Shown piece by piece: positions 1 through 8,577 of a DNA stretch of 64,000 bases. How positions within the stretch are numbered: the first letter of the stretch is position 1; each line of letters starts with the position of its first letter. A program made the position numbers and the translations under genes. The notes beneath the pieces were generated by a model. It did no database searches and was not told where the DNA came from. It was given only the letters and a program-made list of their open reading frames with translations. Source of the stretch: Winogradskyella tangerina (lineage in GTDB: Bacteria > Bacteroidota > Bacteroidia > Flavobacteriales > Flavobacteriaceae); the NCBI RefSeq assembly GCF_003260205.1, contig NZ_QERF01000007.1, positions 124,001 through 188,000 of the forward strand, written 5' to 3'.

Positions 1-385
1 CTTCTTTGTTCTTGTCGAAATATGTGCTATCAGACCTCTTATTTGGCATATCCGCATAATTACGACTGAGTTCGTATCTGTATAGCTCCAAACCGTTGTC
101 ATACATAGTACGCCTTTCAATTTTACCATTATAGTATTGAGTTTCAATACCATTTTTAATTCCTTTTTTAAAGGTTGTAATGGTATAATCTTTATTCCAG
201 GTAGTGCTATTATCTTTATAACCAATTTTATAGGTTCCATCGAGCAACTTATTGTTCGAAGCGTAAATCTGTATGGAATCGTTTATGGTATAATCATAGT
301 CGTAAATATCTAATGGTATAGGATTTTGACCATAAGAAATGACCGTGATCAATAATAATATGTAATGAATACGTTTAAATCTCAT
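1..385 (-). CDS. Secreted MORN-like hypothetical protein, 3' part cut by the window edge
   Basis: An open frame starts with ATG at 385 on the minus strand and runs off the left edge, giving at least 128 residues. It opens with a signal peptide (MRFKRIHYILLLITVISYGQ), so the product is exported. The mature part contains stretches such as LLDGTYKIGYK and KNGIETQYYNGKIERR, which resemble the MORN-variant / YwqK type repeats of Bacteroidota cell-surface proteins. It lies 59 bases after the M42 peptidase gene in the same direction and may be cotranscribed with it. The C-terminus is outside the window, so the family call is tentative and no function can be given. Confidence 0.6.
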   Translation of the reverse strand, partial: MRFKRIHYILLLITVISYGQNPIPLDIYDYDYTINDSIQIYASNNKLLDGTYKIGYKDNSTTWNKDYTITTFKKGIKNGIETQYYNGKIERRTMYDNGLELYRYELSRNYADMPNKRSDSTYFDKNKE

Positions 386-444
386 TATTAAAAGTTGATG
401 CAGCAAACAGACCGGCTAATGATGCCAAAGTTCTTCAAGTTTAC

Positions 445-1533
445 TTACTTAAAATAACTAAAAGTTTCGCCGTCTTCGATTTTAAGGAGTGTTTCATAGA
501 TGAGACGAATCACATTTTCAACATCATCCTTATGCACCATTTCAACAGTGGTATGCATGTAACGTAGAGGCAAAGAAATCAATGCAGATGCAACACCTCC
601 ATTACTATAAGCAAAGGCATCAGTATCTGTTCCGGTTGCACGAGAAAGCGCAGCACGCTGAAACGGTATTTTCTTTTCTTCTGCAGTATCAGTAATGAGA
701 TCACGAAGTTTCTGCTGAACTGCAGGTGCATAGGCTACTACTGGCCCCTTACCGATCTCTGCATAACCTTGTTTCTTCTGATCGATCATAGGTGTTGTTG
801 TATCGTGCGTTACGTCGGTTACAATTGCGACATTAGGTTTGATAGTCTGAGTGATCATCTCTGCTCCACGCAGGCCAATTTCTTCCTGAACTGAGTTTGT
901 AATATATAACCCAAAAGGTAAAGACTTTTTATTTTCATGAAGAAGTCTAGCGACCTCGGCTATCATAAAACCACCCATTCGGTTATCAAGAGCACGACAA
1001 ACAAATTTGTCTTTATTCAGAATATGAAATTCATCAGGATAAGTAATAACGCATCCTACATGAACGCCCATTTTTTCGACCTCTGCTTTATCTTTAGCTC
1101 CTATATCTATACAAATATTATCAGGCTTTGGTGGTTCTTCTTTAGCTCTATTTCTGGTATGGATCGCTGGCCAGCCAAAAACACCCTTTACAATACCTTT
1201 TTTAGTATGAATGTTAACCACTTTACTTGGTGCAATCTGATGATCGCTACCACCATTACGAATAACATATAACAACCCTTTTTCAGAAATATAATTAACA
1301 TACCATGAAATTTCATCGGCATGACCTTCAATAACCACCTTATATTTAGCCTTTGGATTAATAACAGCTACCGCCGTACCATAGGTGTCTGTGATAAATT
1401 CATCTACATAAGGTTTCAGGTAATCCATCCAAATTTTTTGCCCATCCCATTCGTAGCCTGTAGGTGATGCATTATTGAGATATTTCTCTAAAAAATTCAT
1501 CGATTTTTTAGTAAGTAATTGCTTTTTTGCCAT
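445..1533 (-). CDS. M42 family metallopeptidase (FrvX/TET-type aminopeptidase)
   Basis: A 362-residue cytoplasmic dinuclear-metal aminopeptidase of family M42, which removes N-terminal residues from peptides as a large oligomer. The full active site is readable: the first metal ligands in GHADE (H71, D73), the bridging Asp in RALDNR (D183), the catalytic Glu pair in NSVQEEIGLRG (E217, E218), the metal Asp in VTDVTHD (D240) and the last His in LRYMHTT (H327). No signal peptide is present. Length is normal for the family. It is divergent from the DUF4294 gene at 1657. I see no TAnnTTTG box on its own strand. Exact substrate preference cannot be read from sequence. Confidence 0.93.
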   Translation of the reverse strand: MAKKQLLTKKSMNFLEKYLNNASPTGYEWDGQKIWMDYLKPYVDEFITDTYGTAVAVINPKAKYKVVIEGHADEISWYVNYISEKGLLYVIRNGGSDHQIAPSKVVNIHTKKGIVKGVFGWPAIHTRNRAKEEPPKPDNICIDIGAKDKAEVEKMGVHVGCVITYPDEFHILNKDKFVCRALDNRMGGFMIAEVARLLHENKKSLPFGLYITNSVQEEIGLRGAEMITQTIKPNVAIVTDVTHDTTTPMIDQKKQGYAEIGKGPVVAYAPAVQQKLRDLITDTAEEKKIPFQRAALSRATGTDTDAFAYSNGGVASALISLPLRYMHTTVEMVHKDDVENVIRLIYETLLKIEDGETFSYFK

Positions 1534-1600
1534 TTGAAAAATTTTTCTTTAAAAATAATAATATTAATAGGAATTTATGGTTATAGCCTGTAATAATTAT

Positions 1601-1608
1601 TAATTTTG
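1601..1608 (+). promoter_or_regulatory. -7 promoter box TAATTTTG for the DUF4294 gene
   Basis: The box matches the Bacteroidota -7 consensus TAnnTTTG. It covers the TTG codon at 1606 that would otherwise look like the start of the downstream frame, so translation must begin later, at ATG 1657. No clear -33 TTG is seen at the right distance. Confidence 0.5.
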
Positions 1609-1656
1609 AATCTGCCAAAAATCGACTTTGGAACAATTTTGGAAGCCACAAAATAT

Positions 1657-2349
1657 ATGAGATATATTGCGTTAATCATATTGCTAATTTCGTCCTTGTC
1701 CTATGCACAAGAAGACCCTGTAAAGAAGGATACCACTCAGGTGCATTATATGATCATTGAGGGCGATTCTATTATGGTTACTGAGGTTGAACTCGATGAA
1801 GTCCTTGTACTTCCAGATCTTAATTTTAAAAACAGAGATGACCGTATCCGTTATATCGTTTTACGCAGAAAAACACTGAAAGTCTACAAATATGCCAAAT
1901 TGGCTGCTGAGCGTCTTGAAACATTACAGAAACGATTGGCCACCTTAGAACGAAAACGAGACCGAAAAAAGTACGCTAAGGTGATTCAAAAATATATTGA
2001 GAATGAATTCTCAGCAGAACTTAAAAAGCTCACTAAGACCGAAGGGCAAATATTAATTAAACTGATTCATCGACAAACTGGTAAAACGGCGTTTCAACTC
2101 ATTAAAGAACTTCGGAATGGCTGGCGAGCCTTCTGGTTTAATAATACGGCGAGTTTATTCGATATTTCTTTAAAAAGAGAATTTAATCCCATAGAAGTTG
2201 AAGAAGACTATTTAATTGAGGATATTTTGCAACGCGCATTCAGAAGTGAAATACTAGAGCGCCAAAAGCCTGCATTTGATATAGATTTTTATGCTTGTGT
2301 TGATAAATGGTCTAAACCTAAAACCGAACGCGATAACCCTAAAAATTAA
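1657..2349 (+). CDS. DUF4294 domain-containing secreted protein
   Basis: A conserved Bacteroidota protein of unknown function with the DUF4294 domain. I place the start at ATG 1657, not at the TTG 51 bases upstream: the ATG gives a clean signal peptide (MRYIALIILLISSLSYAQ) and the TTG lies inside the promoter box. The mature protein is about 210 residues, highly charged and mostly helical, with a basic stretch rich in Arg/Lys (RLATLERKRDRKKYAK) and a conserved-looking segment around KLTKTEGQILIKLIHRQTG. It is probably periplasmic. The stop codon is followed directly by the ATG of the TrhA gene, so the two are translationally coupled. M42 peptidase and DUF4294 are frequent neighbours in flavobacteria. 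Confidence 0.85.
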   Translation: MRYIALIILLISSLSYAQEDPVKKDTTQVHYMIIEGDSIMVTEVELDEVLVLPDLNFKNRDDRIRYIVLRRKTLKVYKYAKLAAERLETLQKRLATLERKRDRKKYAKVIQKYIENEFSAELKKLTKTEGQILIKLIHRQTGKTAFQLIKELRNGWRAFWFNNTASLFDISLKREFNPIEVEEDYLIEDILQRAFRSEILERQKPAFDIDFYACVDKWSKPKTERDNPKN

Positions 2350-2979
2350 ATGCGCAAGCAAACTAAACTCGAAGAACAATTAAACGCTTGGTCTCATGGT
2401 ATTGGGGCTGCTCTAGGAATTGTCGCTTTAGTTTTACTCATTGTTTTTTCTGATGATAATTCAAAGCCTTGGAGTCTGTTTAGTGTGATTATCTATGGTA
2501 TTTCAATCATTGTACTGTTTTTAGCCTCTACCTTTTATCATGCAGTAAAAGGGGAGCGCCGTAAACACTATTTCCGAATTGTAGATCATATTAGTATTTA
2601 TTTGCTTATTGCTGGTACTTATACACCTGTTTTACTGATTCTGCTTAGAGATAGTTTAGGATGGCATCTGTTTTGGGTCGTTTGGGGAATTGCCGCTTTT
2701 GGCGTGATCCTAAAACTATTTTTTACTGGTAAGTTTGAACTCTTTTCAACATTACTTTACTTGGTTATGGGTTGGTTGATCGTTTTTGATTTTTCAAACC
2801 TGTCAGAGGCTATAGGTCCTAATGGCGTATTGTGGTTATTTGCAGGTGGACTTTCTTATACCGTCGGAATTATTTTCTACGCCATACAGCGTATTCCTTT
2901 TAATCATGTGATTTGGCACATGTTTGTTTTAGGTGGTGCCATTTGTCATTTTTTCATGATCTTTTATCACGTGATTTAA
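2350..2979 (+). CDS. trhA: PAQR/hemolysin III family membrane protein (TrhA)
   Basis: A 209-residue inner-membrane protein with seven predicted helices. PAQR family hallmarks are present: the N-terminal SH pair (S15, H16), Sx3H (S60-H64), the D79-H80 pair before helix 3, and two C-terminal histidines (H190, H200). In eukaryotic relatives these form a zinc site. Bacterial members are annotated as hemolysin III or TrhA and are linked to membrane lipid homeostasis; a true haemolytic role is doubtful. The ATG follows the DUF4294 stop codon with no gap. The 3' end overlaps the convergent DinB gene by 26 bases. Confidence 0.9.
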   Translation: MRKQTKLEEQLNAWSHGIGAALGIVALVLLIVFSDDNSKPWSLFSVIIYGISIIVLFLASTFYHAVKGERRKHYFRIVDHISIYLLIAGTYTPVLLILLRDSLGWHLFWVVWGIAAFGVILKLFFTGKFELFSTLLYLVMGWLIVFDFSNLSEAIGPNGVLWLFAGGLSYTVGIIFYAIQRIPFNHVIWHMFVLGGAICHFFMIFYHVI

Positions 2980-3433
2980 TCATCTTTTTAATTATTGCAA
3001 TTTGCCCAAGATGATAATGCGTGTGCTCAATAATTCCGACTAAATTTCTAAAATAGGTACCATACTTTTCTTCAGCTAAATAGGTTTCAAGGATTTCATC
3101 TTCTAGTGCTTCTATATGTACAATGAATTCTTTGGCTTCCGTCCAGATATTACTAAGAAAAGCTTGCCATTCTTCTTCATTTTGAAGTTGAGGATGATCA
3201 AAACTGTATTGATCTCTAATGGTTAGGTCACCACCTTTGAGAACGTCCATGGTACCCTTCAGATAATAATGAATATGAAAGGTCAAGGAAAGAATGGTAT
3301 TCAGTCCGGCAATAGTATATGTCGCCATCTGAAAGTCAACATCTTTAAGTTGATCTTTTAGATTAGAGGCTGTCCAATTTCCACCGAAATAAACTTTCTG
3401 TAAATTGTTGGCAATATGTTGTGTGAATTTCAT
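2954..3433 (-). CDS. DinB / DUF1572 family protein
   Basis: A 159-residue four-helix-bundle protein of the DinB-like superfamily, probably a metal-dependent thiol-transferase-type enzyme or detoxification protein; the precise reaction is unknown. The expected histidines are visible at LTFHIHYYLKG (H53/H55) and IEHTHYHLGQI (H137/H141), which are the usual metal ligands. No signal peptide. It follows the cupin gene with a 27-base gap on the same strand and is the last gene of a three-gene group (membrane protein, cupin, DinB). Its 3' end overlaps trhA, so the two transcripts are convergent. Confidence 0.75.
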   Translation of the reverse strand: MKFTQHIANNLQKVYFGGNWTASNLKDQLKDVDFQMATYTIAGLNTILSLTFHIHYYLKGTMDVLKGGDLTIRDQYSFDHPQLQNEEEWQAFLSNIWTEAKEFIVHIEALEDEILETYLAEEKYGTYFRNLVGIIEHTHYHLGQIAIIKKMIKSRDKRS

Positions 3434-3460
3434 TCTTGAAGAAATTTTCGGATAGTTTAG

Positions 3461-3964
3461 TTAATGATAAGTCAGTTTTTTGATAGTAGATTCTAAGTGA
3501 GGAAACATCTTGGTGAGTTCTGCGCCAGACCTTAGTTCGAAGTCCTCAAAGTCAAATCCAGGGGAAACGGTACAACCAACTAGGGCAATAGCATCTGGTT
3601 CAATGATCTCAGCAGCAAACCAATTTCCGCCAGGCACAACCAATTGTGGAACTTGTCCTTTACTAAGATTATCACCTATGATATATTCTGAATGGTCTCC
3701 CTCTTCAGAAATGATATGAAGTCGAATAGGAGATCCTTTGTAAAAATGCCAAATTTCATCTTGTTTAATGCGATGCAAAGCAGAGAACCGTTCTGAAGTC
3801 AACAAGAAATAAATGCATGTTGAATAATGCCGATTGCCCTTATAGTTAGTATCAAGGCTTTCGGCTTGAATAATACCTTTGCTTCGATAGGTTTCCTTAA
3901 AATAGCCACCTTCCGGGTGCGGTTTTAAATCTAATTTTTTAATAATAGTTTCTATGGAATTCAT
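3461..3964 (-). CDS. Cupin domain protein, DUF985/Cupin_5 family
   Basis: A 167-residue single-cupin protein. The N-terminal KLDLKPHPEGGYFKETYRS, the ALHRIKQDEIWHFYKG metal-box region and the downstream GGNWFAAEI and GCTVSPGFDFEDFEL segments are typical of the DUF985 (Cupin_5) family, related to yeast YML079w. The family has a sugar-epimerase-like RmlC fold but no firmly established reaction. It is cytoplasmic. The gap to the upstream membrane protein gene is 11 bases and to the downstream DinB gene 27 bases, which indicates an operon. Confidence 0.85.
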   Translation of the reverse strand: MNSIETIIKKLDLKPHPEGGYFKETYRSKGIIQAESLDTNYKGNRHYSTCIYFLLTSERFSALHRIKQDEIWHFYKGSPIRLHIISEEGDHSEYIIGDNLSKGQVPQLVVPGGNWFAAEIIEPDAIALVGCTVSPGFDFEDFELRSGAELTKMFPHLESTIKKLTYH

Positions 3965-3975
3965 ATAGGTTGTAT

Positions 3976-4347
3976 CTATTTTTTGCGTTGGTTTCTAATA
4001 ATAAGAAATGTTATTATGAAAAAGGGGATGACTGAGAGTAGTATTTTGAAATTCAAATTGATAATACTAATAAATAGCATAAGTCCGAACAAAAGTCCCA
4101 ATAGAACAATCCCTAAATAGGTAAGTTTTTTACTTGGTTGCTTTTGAAACAAGGTAATTACAAGCAATATTTGACCTAACAATGGCAATAATGTAAATGG
4201 ATGACTTACAGAATTGAAGTCTGTAAAAAGTCCTGAAATCACCTGATATTCTACTTCAAATAAGAAAGATGAATTATCTATTCCCCATTCTAGGTAGCCA
4301 AAGAAAGAGGATAAAATTAGGAGAAAATTCAGAATATTAGATTTCAT
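3976..4347 (-). CDS. Small hypothetical membrane protein
   Basis: A 123-residue protein with four hydrophobic segments (about residues 5-18, 49-67, 74-94 and 97-117) and a basic C-terminal tail (RNQRKK), consistent with a small inner-membrane protein with a cytoplasmic C-terminus. I do not recognise a family. It is the first gene of the group that continues with the cupin and DinB genes. Confidence 0.55.
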   Translation of the reverse strand: MKSNILNFLLILSSFFGYLEWGIDNSSFLFEVEYQVISGLFTDFNSVSHPFTLLPLLGQILLVITLFQKQPSKKLTYLGIVLLGLLFGLMLFISIINLNFKILLSVIPFFIITFLIIRNQRKK

Positions 4348-4519
4348 TCTATAACCAAGGTAACGATTGATCTAGTACTTAAAATTACAAATAAATTACT
4401 GGAAAATAGGGCAGTAGTTTAGTTGGGTTTGTCTAAAAATTTATGTGACCCATCACAATTCGGTTTACGTTTTGAATTGTCAATGGTAAAATTAGTTAGA
4501 CCATTTTGAAGGCTCAGTT

Positions 4520-4942
4520 TTAATTAACAATATTACCTTCTTTATCGAGTTCGAGAAAGGGATTAAAGGCAATTTCCCATAAATTATCATCCAAGTCTGA
4601 AACATAACTACTGTAGCCACCCCAATTCGTTTCCTGAGGTTCTTTAACGATATTAACATGCTTGGCTCTTAGGGTATTAATGAAATGATCAACTTCAGCT
4701 TTAGATTTTGTATTGTAAGCTAATGTAAAACCCTTAAATCCATTACCATCAGCATTAATAGTAGCGTCCTCAGCCAATTCGTCTTTGGGATATAAGGAAA
4801 GATAGATTCCGTTGAGTAAAAAAAATGAAATGTTGTCATTAATAGCTTCAGACTTAGTCCACCCAAATTTAGATTCATAAAAATCAGTAGCCGAAATGAG
4901 ATCTGAAACACCCAAAGTAATTATGGTAAGTCTTTTTTCCAT
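4520..4942 (-). CDS. VOC (glyoxalase/bleomycin resistance) family protein
   Basis: A 140-residue protein with the two beta-alpha-beta-beta-beta modules of the vicinal oxygen chelate fold. The N-terminus LTIITLGVSDLISATDFYESKFGW and the C-terminal segment GYSSYVSDLDDNLWEIAFNP are typical. The terminal Glu in LWEIAFNP is the usual metal ligand; the first His ligand is replaced (TLGVSD), so metal binding is uncertain. Many such proteins are fosfomycin/glyoxalase-like or have unknown ligands. It appears to be monocistronic. Confidence 0.82.
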   Translation of the reverse strand: MEKRLTIITLGVSDLISATDFYESKFGWTKSEAINDNISFFLLNGIYLSLYPKDELAEDATINADGNGFKGFTLAYNTKSKAEVDHFINTLRAKHVNIVKEPQETNWGGYSSYVSDLDDNLWEIAFNPFLELDKEGNIVN

Positions 4943-5136
4943 TTGAATTGTTTTAAGTTTGTGGTATCAGAATTCTACTAATTCAGAACCAGTTTTCCTT
5001 CACGTATGAGATTCCGTCTAATTTTTCTGAAAAATTTTATCATTGATTGCGTTAGGTCTTAAAGGTTCGATTAGGATTTCCTAAGGTTGAACTAAGATAG
5101 CAAAATGGAACGACAACAAATTTTAGTTGACTCTTT

Positions 5137-6345
5137 TCATGTTGTACTTTTTTGAGTCATTTTATCTAACAGTATAAAACCAACAATACCAAGAGTTACA
5201 AGAATCATAATCACCAATCCAATGGTGACACCCAAATTTGGTTTATCATAGAGTTCATCGCTAAACAGACTAAAAACATATCCTATAACGCGCGTTGGTA
5301 CATAAGCTAAACTCACCAAGATTGCCAAATATTTAGGATTAGCAAACTTAGTTAGAATTGAATGTATGATGGGTGCAATATGTATTTCTGAAATTGCAAA
5401 AAATAGCAACGAAGCAAAGTAAAAGAGCATATGTTTCTCTTCTGGAACGTCTGGAATGAATAGCAAAATCGCAAATGCAATAATTCCGAAACTAAATCCG
5501 ATAAGTAATTTGAAGAACTGCGAATTGTAGTATAACGACCAAATAATAATGGCAATGATGCTTATTGGTAACAAGAAAACGGAGCCGAACACTTGCCAGA
5601 TATACTCAGGAATATCGAATGAAGCAATACTGCTAAGTTCGAGTTGAAGGTCAAAAATTCTGTAATTGCCGATTTCATAGACGCCCCAAAACAGCCCAAC
5701 AATAATAAAGACGATGAGCACGGTAATTATTCGTCTGCCTGTGGAATAATTCTCATTTTGTGGTAGTTCGCTTTCAGAAGTTAATAAAATAGGCACCATT
5801 GCACATAGAGATATTACACCACAAAGTATAAAGGCAGCAGGGTATCCGAATTCTTCACCGATATATCCCAGAAGTGCTATTCCTAGGAATGAGCCAATAT
5901 TTATAGCAAGATAAAATAGGGTAAAGCCAGCGTCTAAAAGTTTTGTTTTATTTAGATAAGATTTACCATAATTTGAAATGATATTTGGCGTAAAAAGACC
6001 ACTTCCTAAGCCGACAAGAAATAAACCAGCATAAACCGAATAGGTCGTCCCAATGCATAATACAAATGCACCTAGGGCTTCAATAATGCAGCCTATAATT
6101 ATTGCGCGCTTGTTTCCAATTAGCAAGTCTCCAAGAAGCGCTCCTAAAACCTGTGTAAAGACGATTGCAGTTGCAAACACCCCAAAAATTTGAATAGCTA
6201 CAACACTGTCCATATTGATCACTTCACCTATCATATATATCACCAATAGGGCGCGTAAACCGTAATAAGCACTGCGTTCGAGCATTCTCGAAATGCAATA
6301 AAAAAGTGTTTCTAAGTTATGTTTTTGATCCTGAATTTTTTCCAT
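5137..6345 (-). CDS. MFS transporter resembling proton-dependent peptide (POT) family
   Basis: A 402-residue, 12-helix inner-membrane protein. The first helix has ERSAYYG (E23-G29), very close to the ExxERFxYYG proton-coupling motif of POT di/tripeptide symporters, followed by LGALLGDLLIGNKRAI, the loop 2-3 MFS motif. The GLGSGLFTPNIISNYG segment of helix 4-5 also fits. It is shorter than the usual 450-520 residues of POT proteins. Peptide import driven by protons is the likely role, inferred from family membership; substrates cannot be read. It stands alone between a VOC gene and pdxH. Confidence 0.78.
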   Translation of the reverse strand: MEKIQDQKHNLETLFYCISRMLERSAYYGLRALLVIYMIGEVINMDSVVAIQIFGVFATAIVFTQVLGALLGDLLIGNKRAIIIGCIIEALGAFVLCIGTTYSVYAGLFLVGLGSGLFTPNIISNYGKSYLNKTKLLDAGFTLFYLAINIGSFLGIALLGYIGEEFGYPAAFILCGVISLCAMVPILLTSESELPQNENYSTGRRIITVLIVFIIVGLFWGVYEIGNYRIFDLQLELSSIASFDIPEYIWQVFGSVFLLPISIIAIIIWSLYYNSQFFKLLIGFSFGIIAFAILLFIPDVPEEKHMLFYFASLLFFAISEIHIAPIIHSILTKFANPKYLAILVSLAYVPTRVIGYVFSLFSDELYDKPNLGVTIGLVIMILVTLGIVGFILLDKMTQKSTT

Positions 6346-6441
6346 GGGTTGAAATTTTGGTTGATTGTGAGTTAGTAACTCCTAATTTTTATGGCATTAT
6401 TAAACGAATTAGAACGCATTAATCACTAATTTACATTTATT

Positions 6442-7023
6442 CTACGGTTGAATCTGTTTCATATGCCACTGTTCATTTTCAAGTTCGTAGAGTTTTCGGT
6501 TGTGGAATCTTGTTTTTTTAAACTCCATAAACTCAATCCTTATAGGCTTAATCGATAAGCCGCTCCAGTCCTTGGGTTTATCGATTTTCTTATTTTCAGA
6601 AACTACTTCTTGCACTTTTTTTTCGAGAAGCTCTAGATCCTGAACTTCTTGACCTTGTTCACAAATAAGAGAAACGGCCTTAGAATTCGCAGAGCGCTCT
6701 TCAAAATATTTTTCTGCTAGTGTTTCAGAGAGTTGAGAGGCAATACCCTGAATTCTTACTTGGCGCTCAGTTGCGGTCCACCAGAAGGTGAGTGCCACAT
6801 TGTTGTTATGCTTAAACTCAAGACCTTTTCGCGAATTTAAGGGGCCAGTAATTACGAATTCATTATTAATTATTTCTTTGAGAGAAACAAAACGCGCATT
6901 TGGGAAATTATCAATCCCAACGGTAGATAAACACACGGCTGTTGGTATTTGAACTTGAGTATTTTTAAGTTCTTGTTCATACCAATTTTTGAACAGAGTT
7001 ATTATATTTTCAATGGTCGTCAT
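6442..7023 (-). CDS. pdxH: Pyridoxamine/pyridoxine 5'-phosphate oxidase
   Basis: An FMN-dependent oxidase that makes pyridoxal 5'-phosphate, the last step of vitamin B6 salvage. The 193-residue protein shows the FMN/PLP-binding motifs in order: NARFVSLKE, SRKGLEFKHN, VALTFWW, RQVRIQG, and the C-terminal substrate-binding pair in TRFHNRKLYE. The C-terminus is somewhat divergent from the canonical RLHDR but keeps the Arg and His. Cytoplasmic. It is not obviously cotranscribed with its neighbours. Confidence 0.88.
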   Translation of the reverse strand: MTTIENIITLFKNWYEQELKNTQVQIPTAVCLSTVGIDNFPNARFVSLKEIINNEFVITGPLNSRKGLEFKHNNNVALTFWWTATERQVRIQGIASQLSETLAEKYFEERSANSKAVSLICEQGQEVQDLELLEKKVQEVVSENKKIDKPKDWSGLSIKPIRIEFMEFKKTRFHNRKLYELENEQWHMKQIQP

Positions 7024-7107
7024 GCGTAGATTTGTTAGTCTTCATTCTTAATTATATCGAAAAGATCACCTTTTACCTTTTTCATTATTAACCCCATTTT
7101 AAATGAA

Positions 7108-7944
7108 TTACTGGAATTTAATACTACCTAAAATTTTGGGCCTTATCTCTCTGCGAATGATACTAAGCGGATGATAAGGGAAATATTTATCAAAGGCTTC
7201 TATCTCTGAAAAATTCATCAAATTACCCTGATTGTATGATTTGTCGTAAGGGTCTTGACGATAACAATTCATAAGATCGAATAATTCTATCCCTGCTATT
7301 TCACAAATAGGATGCATGCTAATATTATCTCTCATTCCGGTGGGGTTCATTTCAGCCACCATGACCTGAAATTTATACATTTTTTGCTCCTGATAGTTAT
7401 TGAGATTCAAGAAATAAACATAATCCATTCCGGGAGTTTCATCCTTTGGAAGTTTAATAATGCATTCGTAACCATCAATTCCTATATCATCAGAAATTGT
7501 TTGACACATAATTAAGCCACCACTTTTTTTGGCGGCGTGATCTCTAACCCAATTTCTATACATTAACATGTCATTTTCAATCTGTCCTTTTTCGATCTTA
7601 TTGTCAAAATCGATACTGTCAACAATCATCACTTCGCCTTCATTACTGCGGTATTGTTGCTCCTTATCAGTGGAGTCGAGTAGATTCCAATTCAAATTAT
7701 CGTATGTGAGACTACCCAGCTGAATGTTCTTAGAACCATAATTTCGGGCGTAATTTTTTAATTTCTCGTATTGATCCTTTTCATACATCAGTGTGAAAAT
7801 AGAATCAAAAGCAGCCTCAAATTTATTTTCAATCTCAGGAGTAAGAGGTAAGTATTCTTCAAATAGATTTCTGTGCTCGGCATGAGACTTACCAGTTTGT
7901 TGGGTAGACTTATTTTTTTTGAAAAATTTTCGAAACATGTTCAT
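7108..7944 (-). CDS. Hypothetical protein with basic-aromatic N-terminus
   Basis: A 278-residue protein I do not recognise. The N-terminus MNMFRKFFKKNKS is a short basic-aromatic peptide that could bind a membrane surface; no signal peptide or transmembrane helix follows. The body is acidic and mixed alpha/beta, with notable segments MYRNWVRDHAAKKSGGLIMC and HPICEIAGIELFDLMNCYRQ. It is the last gene of a four-gene operon after the DUF2314-like, sterol desaturase and DUF4919-like genes (42-base gap to the previous one). Membership in an envelope-associated or immunity-type group is possible but not shown. Confidence 0.5.
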   Translation of the reverse strand: MNMFRKFFKKNKSTQQTGKSHAEHRNLFEEYLPLTPEIENKFEAAFDSIFTLMYEKDQYEKLKNYARNYGSKNIQLGSLTYDNLNWNLLDSTDKEQQYRSNEGEVMIVDSIDFDNKIEKGQIENDMLMYRNWVRDHAAKKSGGLIMCQTISDDIGIDGYECIIKLPKDETPGMDYVYFLNLNNYQEQKMYKFQVMVAEMNPTGMRDNISMHPICEIAGIELFDLMNCYRQDPYDKSYNQGNLMNFSEIEAFDKYFPYHPLSIIRREIRPKILGSIKFQ

Positions 7945-7986
7945 TCAGTTTATTGAGGTGTCATCGGTCTAAATTTCAAATAAGGC

Positions 7987-8577
7987 TTATTTCCAGAATT
8001 GCCACCATTTTTTATTTGAAGCAGACGCGTCTTCTTCCGCTTCTTCCGAACCAAATAAACTTATTTTCCCACTATCCATAAGCTCTTGCATCTTCGTATA
8101 TGGTGTGGTGATATCGAAGTAAATTGCCTTTCCAGATTTACAGTTTAATAAATCAAAGTACTTACCATCTTTTTGAACAAGCATTTGACTTTCCTTTTCC
8201 TCCGAAAGGTAGGAGAGTATGTCTCGTTCGTCTGAAATTCGGGTTACTAAATATGGATTTTCTTCAGTTCCGTCTCCCGTAGTACAAATGCCTTCCATAA
8301 TTTTGTGCGCAAATACCAATTCGGATTGTGCATCTTTTTCCTTACCTAATTTTTCTAGCGCATAGTTTTTATAGAAATGTGCTCGTGGTGAAAGCAAGAG
8401 GTTGATATTATTGAAGGCTACTGCTTTATCAAACTGCTGGGTCGATAAAAATTCTTCGAGAACTTCAAGATCATTCGAATATGGATTATAATCTTTATCT
8501 GAAAAGATCTCCTTCTGAGAATTTGTAAAATTTTCCTTGTTGGTTTCTAGTATGAATTTAAAGAAATCATCAGTCAT
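7987..8577 (-). CDS. DUF4919-like protein with Trp-rich C-terminal tail
   Basis: A 196-residue helical protein. The segment SPRAHFYKNYALEKLGKEKD followed by TGDGTEENPYLVTRISDERD resembles DUF4919 proteins of Bacteroidota, whose function is unknown; I hold this assignment as moderate. The C-terminus ends in KKWWQFWK after an acidic stretch, a basic-aromatic tail like that of the first gene of this operon. Its ATG overlaps the end of the sterol desaturase gene by 8 bases, so translation is coupled. Confidence 0.55.
   Translation of the reverse strand: MTDDFFKFILETNKENFTNSQKEIFSDKDYNPYSNDLEVLEEFLSTQQFDKAVAFNNINLLLSPRAHFYKNYALEKLGKEKDAQSELVFAHKIMEGICTTGDGTEENPYLVTRISDERDILSYLSEEKESQMLVQKDGKYFDLLNCKSGKAIYFDITTPYTKMQELMDSGKISLFGSEEAEEDASASNKKWWQFWK

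Noticed and set aside
937..1272. 111-codon open frame on the plus strand inside the M42 gene
   Set aside because: Antisense to a complete, well-conserved M42 coding sequence, with no domain and an implausible composition.
1606..1656. TTG start and 17-residue extension of the DUF4294 protein
   Set aside because: The TTG is inside a TAnnTTTG promoter box and the extension would hide the signal peptide; ATG 1657 is better.
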